The translations under genes and the position numbers were made by a program. Shown here piece by piece: positions 32,030 through 40,708 of a stretch of 43,709 nucleotides of DNA (positions are counted from its first letter, which is position 1; each line of letters opens with the position of its first letter). The DNA is from Opitutaceae bacterium (GTDB taxonomy: Bacteria; Verrucomicrobiota; Verrucomicrobiia; Opitutales; Opitutaceae): NCBI GenBank assembly GCA_016794785.1, contig JAEUHC010000007.1:1-43709 (forward strand). The letters are read 5' to 3'. The notes beneath the pieces are model-generated. The model saw only the letters and a list, made by a program, of their open reading frames with translations, was not told where the DNA came from and made no database searches.

Positions 32030-35000
32030 ATGAAAATTTATTCCGTCGTCGTTCTTGCCTGCCTGCCGATCTTCGCCGCCGACGTGCCGACCACGCGCAT
32101 CAGCTACCAGCAAGCCTACGGCGCGAGCAAGAACCCCACGGCGCTCGATCCGGCGAAGGACCTGCCACGCTACCCCGCGGTCGAGCCACAGGACGCCATC
32201 GCGACGTGGCAGGTGAAGCCGGGCTTCAAGCTCGAACTCGCCGCCGCCGAGCCGCTCGTGCGCGACCCCATCGCGATCAGCTTCGACGAAAACGGCCGTA
32301 TGTTCGTCTGCGAGATGATCGACTACTCGGAGGAGCGGGAGCGCAACCCGCACCTCGGGCGCATCACGATGCTGGAGGACACCGATGGCGACGGCCGCTA
32401 CGACAAGAGCACGGTCTTCGCCGACAATCTCCCGTGGCCCACCGGCCTCATCTGGGCCAACGGCGGCCTCTTCGTCGGCGCCACGCCCGACATCTGGCGC
32501 TTCGAGGATCGGGATGGCGACGGGCGCGCGGAGGTGCGCGAAAAAGTGTTCACCGGCTTTGGCACCGGCCTCGCGCGGCTCAATGTGCAGGCGCTCCTCA
32601 ACAGCTTCGTCTGGGGGCAGGACAACCGCATCCACGTCCAGAGCGGCACGGGCAACCGCGGAAAAATCAGCAGCCCGAAGCGACCCGACCTCGCGGCGCA
32701 GGAGCTGGCGGCGCGCGATTTCTGGTTCGACCCGCGCACCTACGAATTCGGTTTCGAGATCGGCGGCGCGCAATACGGCATGAGCTTCGACAACTACGGG
32801 CGGAAGTTCGGCTGCTCCAATTCCGACCACCTCCAATTCTGGGTCCACGACGATCGCCACGCCGGGCGGAATCCGTTTTTCCAAATGCCTCCGGCGCGCC
32901 AGAGCATCGCGGCGGATGGCGGCGCGGCCGAGGTGTTTCGCCTCAGCCCGGACGAGCCGTGGCGCATTGTGCGCACGCGCTGGCGCATCGCCGGGGTGGT
33001 GCGCGGTGTCGTCGAGGGCGGCGGCCGCGTGAGCGGTTACTTCACGGGCGCGACCGGCACGGTGGTGTTTCGCGGCGACGCCTACGGCGAGGACTTCGTG
33101 AACAACACCTTCACGGGCGACGCCGGCGGCCAGCTTGTGCACCGGAAGATAATCACCGCCGACGGCGTGAGCCTGGTCGGACGGCGGCCGGCGGATGAGC
33201 AAGGCTTCGAGTTTGCCGCGAGCCGCGACACCTGGGTGCGGGTCGTCAACCTCGCCAACGCGCCCGATGGCACGCTGCACATCTGCGACATGTATCGCGA
33301 GGTGATCGAACATCCGTGGAGCATCCCCGAGGAGATCAAGCAGCACCTCGACTTGAACAGCGGCAACGACCGCGGCCGCATCTATCGCGTCGTGCCCACC
33401 GGCACCGACTGGAAACGCCGCGGCACTGTCGCCCTCGGCCGCGCGACGACCGCCGAACTCGTCGCCACGCTCGCGCATCCCAACGGCTGGCACCGCGACA
33501 CGGCGTCACGCCTGCTCTACGAACGGCAGGACAAAACCGCCGTGCCCGCCCTCGCTGCGCTCGTGCGCGAGTCGTCATCGCCGCTGGCGCGCCACCACGC
33601 GCTCGGTGTGCTGGATGGGCTGAGGGCGTTGGAACAGGGCGCTGTGATCGTGGCGCTGGCGGACAAAGATGAACACGTGCGCGAGCGCGGCGCCGCTTTG
33701 GCTGAAAAATTTCTGGGTCCCGCCTCCGCTGAGCTGGCGGAAAAGTTGGCCGCACTTGCGGACGATCCGGCGCCTCGTGTGCGATTTCAAGTGGCGCTAA
33801 CCAGCCTCACCGCCATTGCCCAGTCGCTGACCTACGATCGGGCTGAGGCCGTGGCGGCCGGCACGCACTGGCTCCTGAGCAACTACGTCAAGATTGCCGA
33901 GCGCGATGCAGCAGATCCGTGGATTTCTGCGGCATTGTTGAGCGGTCCGCCGGCGCTTCCGGCAGTCTTGCTCGAGCTTGAGCCAGAGCGTTTGGCAGCC
34001 ATCACGCGAAAGTCGTCCGCGTTTATGGCCAAGTTGGTGGAGGTGCTGGCGGCCTCGAAACCCGAACTTGGTTACACGATGCTCATCGACTTTGTGACCC
34101 GTCCAAACACGCCGCCGCAATGGCTGCGTGCGTTCGGCGAGGGTCTGCGCCGTGCCGGTGTCACGATCGAGCAGGCGGACACCGGGAAAAAACTCACCGT
34201 GGTCTTCACCCGGGCGGCAACCACGCTCGCGGATGCCAAGGCGTCCGAACCGGCGCGCCTCGAAGCGATCGAGTTGCTTGGCGTCGCTTCGCCAGCCCTG
34301 TCGCGTCCTGCGCTCACCGCGGTGCTCGCGCCCGGCCAGCCCGAGGCGGTGCAGGTCGCGGCGATCAAGGCGCTCGCGACTCAGCCGGTGGCGGAGGTGA
34401 CGACGGCGCTTATTCGAGCGTGGCCGCACTACACCCCGAAAGCGAAGGACGCCGCGCTCGCCGCGCTCATGGCCCGCGAGGATCGCATCATCGCCCTGCT
34501 CGAATCCATGAAGGCCGGGAAGATCGCCGCCACCGATCTCAGCGCCGCGCAGGTGCAGTCGCTCGCGAATCACAAGACGCCTAAAGTCGCCACGCTCGCC
34601 AAGACCGCTCTTGCCGCGGTGATTCCGCCCTCGCGCGCCGAGGTTGCGGCCAAGTTTCAACCCGCGATCGCGATCAAAGGCGACGCCGCCCGCGGCAAGG
34701 CTCACTACCTTGGCCGCTGCATGGTTTGCCACCGCGCCGACGGCGCCGGCATGGAACTCGGTCCCGATCTCATCACCGTGAAGAACAAAGGTCGCGACGC
34801 CCTGCTGACGGCGATCCTCGATCCGCACAAGGAGGTCGCGCCGCACTACATCGCGTTCGACGTCGCGACCAAGGACGGCAACGCCTATACCGGCATGATC
34901 GCGCGCGACGATGCGACGAGCCTTTCGCTCAAAATCATGGGTGGCGCGGAGGTCACGATCCCGCGGGCCAACGTCAGGGGCTCCTCGTCCTCGGGAAAAA

Positions 35001-35080
35001 GCGTGATGCCCGAGGGCCTTGAGGCAGGTATGAGTGTGCAGGACATGGCCGACCTGCTCACCTTCATCGAGAATTTGTAG
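32030..35080 (+). CDS. Secreted PVC-type dehydrogenase-like protein with c-type heme domain
   Basis: A 1016-residue exported protein. After a signal peptide (about 1-17) come a propeller-like N-terminal half of the kind modelled as TIGR02604 (GFKLELAAAEPLVRDPIAIS; Asp-rich loops DTDGDGRYD and DRDGDGRAE that may bind Ca2+), a HEAT-like helical middle (about 480-860) and a C-terminal Planctomycete/Verrucomicrobia heme-binding domain with CMVCH at residues 897-901 and later methionines as possible axial ligands. Proteins of this build are abundant in PVC bacteria and are thought to oxidise sugars or related compounds in the periplasm; the reaction is unproven. I chose the ATG at 32030 because the signal peptide starts there. 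A Gfo/Idh oxidoreductase gene follows 95 bp downstream. Confidence 0.88.
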   Translation: MKIYSVVVLACLPIFAADVPTTRISYQQAYGASKNPTALDPAKDLPRYPAVEPQDAIATWQVKPGFKLELAAAEPLVRDPIAISFDENGRMFVCEMIDYSEERERNPHLGRITMLEDTDGDGRYDKSTVFADNLPWPTGLIWANGGLFVGATPDIWRFEDRDGDGRAEVREKVFTGFGTGLARLNVQALLNSFVWGQDNRIHVQSGTGNRGKISSPKRPDLAAQELAARDFWFDPRTYEFGFEIGGAQYGMSFDNYGRKFGCSNSDHLQFWVHDDRHAGRNPFFQMPPARQSIAADGGAAEVFRLSPDEPWRIVRTRWRIAGVVRGVVEGGGRVSGYFTGATGTVVFRGDAYGEDFVNNTFTGDAGGQLVHRKIITADGVSLVGRRPADEQGFEFAASRDTWVRVVNLANAPDGTLHICDMYREVIEHPWSIPEEIKQHLDLNSGNDRGRIYRVVPTGTDWKRRGTVALGRATTAELVATLAHPNGWHRDTASRLLYERQDKTAVPALAALVRESSSPLARHHALGVLDGLRALEQGAVIVALADKDEHVRERGAALAEKFLGPASAELAEKLAALADDPAPRVRFQVALTSLTAIAQSLTYDRAEAVAAGTHWLLSNYVKIAERDAADPWISAALLSGPPALPAVLLELEPERLAAITRKSSAFMAKLVEVLAASKPELGYTMLIDFVTRPNTPPQWLRAFGEGLRRAGVTIEQADTGKKLTVVFTRAATTLADAKASEPARLEAIELLGVASPALSRPALTAVLAPGQPEAVQVAAIKALATQPVAEVTTALIRAWPHYTPKAKDAALAALMAREDRIIALLESMKAGKIAATDLSAAQVQSLANHKTPKVATLAKTALAAVIPPSRAEVAAKFQPAIAIKGDAARGKAHYLGRCMVCHRADGAGMELGPDLITVKNKGRDALLTAILDPHKEVAPHYIAFDVATKDGNAYTGMIARDDATSLSLKIMGGAEVTIPRANVRGSSSSGKSVMPEGLEAGMSVQDMADLLTFIENL

Positions 35081-35175
35081 GTCCCGGCCGCCGCCGGGGC
35101 ACCGCCGGCTGAGAATGTGTTTGCCGCGCATTTTCCGGCGCGCGCACACTGCGAGCCCCACTTCCAAACCTCCTC

Positions 35176-36339
35176 ATGAAAAACGTCCGCCTCGGCATCG
35201 TCGGTCTCGGCAACATCGGCAAGTTTCACACGGGCTACCTGCTCGACGGGAAAATCTCCCGCTGCACGCTGGCCGCCGTGAGCGACGCCTTCGCGCCGAG
35301 CCTCAAGCCCTTCGAGGGCAAGCCGGGCGTGCAGACCTTCGCGAGCTGCGAGGAGATGATCCGCTCGGGCGCGATCGACGCGCTCGTCGTGGCGACGCCG
35401 CACTTTCTCCACACCACCATCGGCATCGACGCGCTGAAGAACGGCCTTCACGTGATGATCGAGAAGCCGATCTCGGCGCACAAGGCCGATGCCGAGCGCC
35501 TCATCGCCGTGGCGAAGGAGCACCCGAAGCAGGTTTTTGCCGGCATGTTCCAGATGCGCGTCGAGCCGCGCTATCAGAAGATCCGCCAGCTCATCACGAG
35601 CGGCGAACTCGGGAAAGTGGTTCGCGTGAACTGGATCATCACCGACTGGTTCCGCACGGAGGCCTACTACGCGAGCGGCGGCTGGCGGGCGACCTGGAAG
35701 GGCGAGGGCGGCGGCGTGCTCCTCAACCAATGCCTGCACCAGCTCGACATGCTCCAGTGGCTCTGCGGAATGCCGGCGCGCGTGCGCGGCTTCTGCCAGC
35801 TCGGGCGCTTTCACAACATCGAGGTCGAAGACAACATCACCACCTACCTCGAGTGGGCCGATGGCGGCACGGGCGTCTTTGTCTCCTCGACGGGGGAGGC
35901 CCCCGGCACGAACCGCTTCGAGATCTGCGGCACCCGCGGCAAGGTCGTGCTCGAAAACAACAAGCTCACCTTCAACCGCAACGACGCCGACATGATCGAG
36001 TTCAGCAAGACCTCGAAGAGCGGCTTCGCGAAGCCCGAGGTCTGGAACGTCGACATTCCCTTCGACTCCGTGCCCAACGCCCACGGCGTCCTCATGCAGA
36101 ATTTCGTGGACTCAATCCTCGACGGCACGCCGCTCATCGCACCCGGCGGCGAGGGGATGGGTTCGGTCGAGCTGGCCAACGTGCTGCTCTACTCCTCGCT
36201 CATCAACCAGACGATCGAGCTGCCGATGGACAGCGCGGCGTGGGAGAAGAAGCTGAACCAGCTCATCGCCGAGTCCAAGCACGAGAAGAAGGTCGTGGTG
36301 CAGGCCGCGGAGGACTTCACGAAATCATTTCGGCGGTAA
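35176..36339 (+). CDS. Gfo/Idh/MocA family oxidoreductase
   Basis: A 387-residue NAD(P)-dependent oxidoreductase. The N-terminal Rossmann fold begins LGIVGLGNIGKFHTGYL, the conserved EKPIS lysine follows in VMIEKPISAHKADA, and the alpha/beta substrate domain runs from about residue 130. No Tat or Sec signal is seen, so it acts in the cytoplasm. The family oxidises or reduces sugars, inositols and their 3-keto forms. Following a PVC heme protein and preceding an esterase and a TonB receptor, it fits a pathway for a plant- or algal-derived sugar; the substrate cannot be named. It converges with the hydrolase gene across a palindromic element. Confidence 0.92.
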   Translation: MKNVRLGIVGLGNIGKFHTGYLLDGKISRCTLAAVSDAFAPSLKPFEGKPGVQTFASCEEMIRSGAIDALVVATPHFLHTTIGIDALKNGLHVMIEKPISAHKADAERLIAVAKEHPKQVFAGMFQMRVEPRYQKIRQLITSGELGKVVRVNWIITDWFRTEAYYASGGWRATWKGEGGGVLLNQCLHQLDMLQWLCGMPARVRGFCQLGRFHNIEVEDNITTYLEWADGGTGVFVSSTGEAPGTNRFEICGTRGKVVLENNKLTFNRNDADMIEFSKTSKSGFAKPEVWNVDIPFDSVPNAHGVLMQNFVDSILDGTPLIAPGGEGMGSVELANVLLYSSLINQTIELPMDSAAWEKKLNQLIAESKHEKKVVVQAAEDFTKSFRR

Positions 36340-36356
36340 AGTGGTCTGCGATGGAG

Positions 36357-36458
36357 CCGCGGCGCCCTCGCCGCGGGCTTGCGAGTAGGGCGGCGTCTGT
36401 GACCCGCCCTTTTTCACGCCGAGTTTTCGAACCGAGGGCGGGTCACAGACCCCGCCCT
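36357..36458. repeat. REP-like palindromic element between convergent genes
   Basis: Two hairpins in a row. The first is a perfect 8-bp stem CCGCGGCG (36357-36364) / CGCCGCGG (36369-36376). The second has 24-nt arms (36387-36410 and 36435-36458) that pair with a single mismatch around a 24-nt loop; the arm core is TCTGTGACCCGCCCT. The first arm is followed by TTTTT inside the loop. It fills the gap between the Gfo/Idh gene and the convergent hydrolase gene, so it may end both transcripts. Its size and layout are like the dispersed REP elements of bacterial chromosomes. Confidence 0.75.
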
Positions 36459-36470
36459 GCATCAAAGCCA

Positions 36471-37418
36471 CTACCTCTTCAGCGTCGCGATCAGGTAGTC
36501 GTGCATCTGCGGGTGCTTCACGCCGGGCGCGCCGGGATAGACGAGTTCGTTGGCTACGCCGACCGCCTTAAGTTTCTCCTGCAGCAGCACGCCAAAATTC
36601 GCGGTGTGCGTCGGGTCCTTTGCCTCGACCCCCTTGGCCGGAGGGGCGGCGTAGATCAGATAGACCGCAGGATCATCGGGGCTTGCGTGCTCGTAGGGAG
36701 AGTAGGCCTTGATCCAAGGCAGCAGGCTCTCGCGCGCGGCGAGGAACTGGGGGAACATCGTGTCGCGAGTCTTGAGGTCTTTGGGATCGGGCATGAAGCC
36801 GAAGGCGTGGCCGCCGTAGCGGCTGTTGGGTGTCCATGCCTTCATCTGCTGCGGATCGAGCGTGGTCTGCGCGCCGCTGACGGCGGCGCACCACAGCCGC
36901 GTGGACTCGCGCGCAATCGGATCGCTGCTCTTCGGATCGGCGAGGTCGGCGTGAAACGCGAGCCAAAGGCTGGTGCAGGCGCCGGCGGATCCGCCGGTCG
37001 CACCGATGCGGGCTTTGTCGAGGTTCCACTCCGCGGCCCGGCTGCGGACGAATTGCAGCGCCCGCGCCGCGTCGCTCATGGGCCACTGCACCGGTGGTTT
37101 TACGCCAGCCTGGATCGCCTGGGTGACGTAGCGGTAGTTGATCGAGACGACGGAGATGCCGGCTACGAGGTAGCGTTCGAGTTGCGCTACGACGGCCTTG
37201 TCGCCGGTGACCCAGCCGCCGCCGTGGATGTGAAACACGACGGGCGTGGGCTGCGTCGACTCGGCCCGCCAGAAGTCGAGCACCTGGCGCTCATGCGTGC
37301 CGTAGGAGACGTTGGCCAGCGTGGCCGTGCGCTGTGGAGGAGTGGATTTCCTGGCCTCTGCGGCAAAAGCCGTGACGCAGGTCAGCAGGAGGGCGGTGTG
37401 GCAAAGGAGGGTTTTCAT
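36471..37418 (-). CDS. Secreted alpha/beta hydrolase (BD-FAE-like esterase)
   Basis: A 315-residue exported hydrolase. A signal peptide (about 1-19, TAFAA) precedes an alpha/beta hydrolase fold with the oxyanion-hole motif HIHGGGWVTGD near residue 67, the nucleophile serine in GATGGSAGA (G-x-S-x-G), and a C-terminal histidine in VKHPQMHDYL. The pattern is that of the acetylxylan/feruloyl-type esterases (BD-FAE and related), which remove acyl groups from plant polysaccharides. The ATG at 37418 starts the signal peptide; the longer frame upstream has no signal. It is divergent from the second TonB receptor (93 bp gap), so both could answer to one promoter region. Confidence 0.86.
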   Translation of the reverse strand: MKTLLCHTALLLTCVTAFAAEARKSTPPQRTATLANVSYGTHERQVLDFWRAESTQPTPVVFHIHGGGWVTGDKAVVAQLERYLVAGISVVSINYRYVTQAIQAGVKPPVQWPMSDAARALQFVRSRAAEWNLDKARIGATGGSAGACTSLWLAFHADLADPKSSDPIARESTRLWCAAVSGAQTTLDPQQMKAWTPNSRYGGHAFGFMPDPKDLKTRDTMFPQFLAARESLLPWIKAYSPYEHASPDDPAVYLIYAAPPAKGVEAKDPTHTANFGVLLQEKLKAVGVANELVYPGAPGVKHPQMHDYLIATLKR

Positions 37419-37511
37419 GGGGCAGGGCAGTGCGCCATTCACATGAGGGCAAAGTCCCGGTGCAAACTCCGGTTGCGTCGCAAAGATGTTTTGTTCCACT
37501 AGGTCTCCCCT

Positions 37512-40500
37512 ATGAACACTGCCACCCCATCCGCCTTTCGCGACATCGTCCGCCTGCTGCTTGTTTTTGTTGCATCGGCCCTGTGCGTCTACGCCCAAGC
37601 GCCCGCCACCGGCACGATCGAGGGCCGGGTCGTCAATTCCCGCACCGGGGAGTATGTCGAGAGCGCACGCCTCCGGGTGGAGGGCACGGCGCTCGAAACG
37701 TTCACCGACTCGACGGGCACCTACCGGCTCACGCAGGTTCCGGCCGGCTCGGCCCGTGTGACCGCGTTTTTCACCGGGCTGCCGTCTTTGACATCGACCG
37801 TGACCGTCACGGCCGGTGGCGTGGCGCAGCACGACATCGCGCTGTCGTCTGCCCCCGCCCGCCCGGATGGTTCCATCGTCAAGCTCGACGAATTCCGGGT
37901 GGCGACCTCGCGCGAGATGGACGGCGCGGCGCTCGCGATCAACGAGCAGCGCTTCTCTTCCAGCATCAAGAATGTCGTCTCGACGGAGGAATTCGGCAAT
38001 GTCGCCGAGGGCAACGCGGCCGAGTTCATCAAGTTCCTGCCCGGCGTCACCATCGACTACACAGGTGGCAATGCACGCGACATCTCAATCAACGGCGTGC
38101 CCTCTGACTTCGTGCCGGTGACGGTCGACGGATTCAGCGTGGCCACGGCCGCGACCGGCGGCACTTCGAGTCGCGCCGTGCAGTCCGACATGATCTCGAT
38201 CAACAACCTGTCCCGCATCGAGGTGAGCTACTCGCCCACGCCTGAGTCGCAGGGCTCCGCGCTGGCCGGCTCGGTGAATATGGTGCCGCGGAGTGCGTTT
38301 GAGCGGGCGCGGCCGGTCTTCAATGCGAGCGTCTATCTGCTCATGCGGGACAATGCCCGCGACTTCCACAAGGTCCCCGGCCCCAAGCCGAGCGCCACCC
38401 GCAACGTCCATCCCGGCTTCGATTTCGCCTACGTGGCCCCGGTGAACAAGCGATTCGGTTACACGCTGTCCGGCGGCATCTCGACCAACTACTCGCCCCA
38501 GGACAATGCCCAGACGACCTGGCGCGGCGCCAACTCCGCGACGAACGGCGTGGCTTTCCCCAACACGACTCCGGACAAACCCTACCTTTCGCAGTATCTG
38601 ATCCAGGACGCACCCAAGGTCACGACGCGGCGCTCCGCCGGCGCCTCCATCGACTACCGCCTGTCGCAGAACGATCGGCTCACGTTTGGCTTTCAGTATT
38701 CCTCGTTCGATGGCCGTTTCCTCGTCTCGAACGTGACCTTCAACACCGTGCGGGTGCTGCCGGGGGACTTCACCGCGTTTTCTACCCGCGGGGCCGCGGG
38801 CGCGGGCACGCTGACCTCGGCGCACCAGGAGCGAAACCGTTTCAACCGCACCTTCATGCCGACGCTGATCTGGCGGCATGAGGGCCCGATCTGGAAAGCC
38901 GATGTCGGCCTCGGGCATTCGCAGCAGAGCGACTACAACCGCGACACCGATCAGGGTTATTTCCGCGTCGTGACGGCGCAGCGCACGGGGGTGACAATCG
39001 CCTTCGACGACATTTTCTACCTCCGGCCCAACCGCATCACCGTGACCGACGGCGTGACCGGCGCCCCGGTTGATCCCTACAATCTCGACACCTATCGCAT
39101 TACCACCGCCACGCGTCAGGCCGATCGCACCTATGATCGCCAGCGCACGGCCTACGGCAATTTGCGGAGGGATTTCTATACGACCGTGCCCTTCACCCTG
39201 AAGGCCGGGTTCGATCTTCGCGAGTCGATGCGGGACTACCGCGGCGGCACAATCACCTACAACTATCTCGGCAACGGCGGCCAGACCAACGCCACGCCGT
39301 TCTTCGATCCCATCTATTCGCAGCGCATCCTGCCGTATGGGTTTCCGCAGCTGCAGACGATCAGCAACCGCAAGTTCTACGAGCACTTCGCCGCCAATCC
39401 GGCGCAGTTTTCCGTCAATGACAACACCGTCTACCGCAACCAGGTCGCGGGCTCGCGCATCTCGAAGGAGACGGTCTCGGCTGTCTATCTCCGGGGCGAT
39501 GTCTCGTTCCTTGACCGCCGGCTGAAACTGGTGGGCGGACTCCGCGCGGAGCAGACCAACGTCAAGGCCGCCGGTCCGCGCAACGACCCGACGTTGAACT
39601 ACCGCCGCGATGCGAGCGGCCAGATCCTGCGCAATGCCAATGGCACGCCGGTGCTGATTCTGCCGACGAGCGATGCGCTGGGCGTTTCCCGGCTCACCTA
39701 TCTCGACCGTGGCACCCGGACGGAGAAGGAGTATCTGCGCCTCTTTCCGAGCCTGAATGCGAGCTACACGTTTTCCGAGGATTGGGTGGCCCGCGCCGCC
39801 TATTTCCAATCCGTCGGCCGGCCCAACTTCAGTTTCTACACGGGCGGAATCACCCTGCCTGACACCTCCCTGCCACCGGGAAACAACAACCGAATCGTCG
39901 TCAACAACGCGGCGATCAAGGCGTGGCAATCCGAGACGTTCTCCGTGCGGCTGGAGCGCTACTTCCAAGGCGTCGGGCAGATCTCCATCGGCGCTTTTCG
40001 CCGGCAGATCGACGATTTCTTTGGCTCGACGGTCTTCAACGCGACCCCGGCTTTCCTCGGGCTCTACGATCTGGATGTCTCGCTGTATGACCCCTTCGAT
40101 GTCGTGACGCAGCAGAACCTTCAGGGCGCGGTGCGGATGCAGGGCATCGACTTCAGCTACAAGCAGGCGCTCTCCTTTCTGCCGCGCTGGGCGCGCGGGG
40201 TGCAGGTGTTTGCGAACGCGAGCGCCCAGCGCCTGCTCGGCGATGAGACCGCGAGCCTGGCCGGCTTCATCTCGCGCAGCGGCAGCTGGGGCGCGAGTCT
40301 CACGCGCGAGAAGTGGAACGCGCGCGTAAACTGGAACTACCGCGGCCGCCAGCGCAACTCCCCGGTCACGGGCCAGGGCATCGAGTCCGGCACGTTCAAC
40401 TACTCGGCCAAGCGCCTCTACATCGACGTGCTCGGCGAGTATTATTTTTGGAAGCGCGTCGGGCTCTTCGTGAACCTCCGCAATGTGGGCGACGCGACCG

Positions 40501-40604
40501 AGGACACCGAGATTCGCGGTCCCAACACCCCGGAGCACGCGCAATTCCGCCAACGCATCGACTACGCCTCGCTCTGGACCATCGGCATCAAGGGCACGTG
40601 GTGA
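37512..40604 (+). CDS. TonB-dependent receptor with carboxypeptidase-regulatory-like domain
   Basis: A 1030-residue outer-membrane receptor. A signal peptide (to about residue 29) is followed by a carboxypeptidase D regulatory-like beta-sandwich (about 34-111; GTIEGRVVNSRTGEYVESA), a TonB-box-like stretch VKLDEFRVAT (about 123-132), the plug (NAAEFIKFLPGVTIDYTGG; ISINGVP) and a large barrel ending in tryptophan, the usual last aromatic residue. The layout recalls SusC-like and caulobacterial TonB receptors for glycans. No SusD gene is beside it. With the esterase divergent from it and two PVC heme proteins nearby, an oligosaccharide is a likely ligand. Confidence 0.93.
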   Translation: MNTATPSAFRDIVRLLLVFVASALCVYAQAPATGTIEGRVVNSRTGEYVESARLRVEGTALETFTDSTGTYRLTQVPAGSARVTAFFTGLPSLTSTVTVTAGGVAQHDIALSSAPARPDGSIVKLDEFRVATSREMDGAALAINEQRFSSSIKNVVSTEEFGNVAEGNAAEFIKFLPGVTIDYTGGNARDISINGVPSDFVPVTVDGFSVATAATGGTSSRAVQSDMISINNLSRIEVSYSPTPESQGSALAGSVNMVPRSAFERARPVFNASVYLLMRDNARDFHKVPGPKPSATRNVHPGFDFAYVAPVNKRFGYTLSGGISTNYSPQDNAQTTWRGANSATNGVAFPNTTPDKPYLSQYLIQDAPKVTTRRSAGASIDYRLSQNDRLTFGFQYSSFDGRFLVSNVTFNTVRVLPGDFTAFSTRGAAGAGTLTSAHQERNRFNRTFMPTLIWRHEGPIWKADVGLGHSQQSDYNRDTDQGYFRVVTAQRTGVTIAFDDIFYLRPNRITVTDGVTGAPVDPYNLDTYRITTATRQADRTYDRQRTAYGNLRRDFYTTVPFTLKAGFDLRESMRDYRGGTITYNYLGNGGQTNATPFFDPIYSQRILPYGFPQLQTISNRKFYEHFAANPAQFSVNDNTVYRNQVAGSRISKETVSAVYLRGDVSFLDRRLKLVGGLRAEQTNVKAAGPRNDPTLNYRRDASGQILRNANGTPVLILPTSDALGVSRLTYLDRGTRTEKEYLRLFPSLNASYTFSEDWVARAAYFQSVGRPNFSFYTGGITLPDTSLPPGNNNRIVVNNAAIKAWQSETFSVRLERYFQGVGQISIGAFRRQIDDFFGSTVFNATPAFLGLYDLDVSLYDPFDVVTQQNLQGAVRMQGIDFSYKQALSFLPRWARGVQVFANASAQRLLGDETASLAGFISRSGSWGASLTREKWNARVNWNYRGRQRNSPVTGQGIESGTFNYSAKRLYIDVLGEYYFWKRVGLFVNLRNVGDATEDTEIRGPNTPEHAQFRQRIDYASLWTIGIKGTW

Positions 40605-40708
40605 CCGGGTGAGCAGCGGCTCAGCTCTAGCGGCCGGAGTCCCGGCCCGCCGAAGTTTGTCCGAGGGCCTGGAACGGCGGGCTGGGCCCCCGCTGCTACG
40701 ACCCGTCA
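40602..40708. repeat. Inverted repeat spanning both stop codons of convergent genes
   Basis: Nested arms: TGACCGGGT (40602-40610) with ACCCGTCA (40701-40708; one bulge), AGCAGCGG (40612-40619) with CCGCTGCT (40690-40697), and CCCGGCCCGCCG (40641-40652) with a partner at 40675-40686 (one mismatch). The outer arms include the stop codons of the receptor and of the second PVC heme protein. It can fold on either strand and probably ends both transcripts, though no U-tract is seen. Confidence 0.65.
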
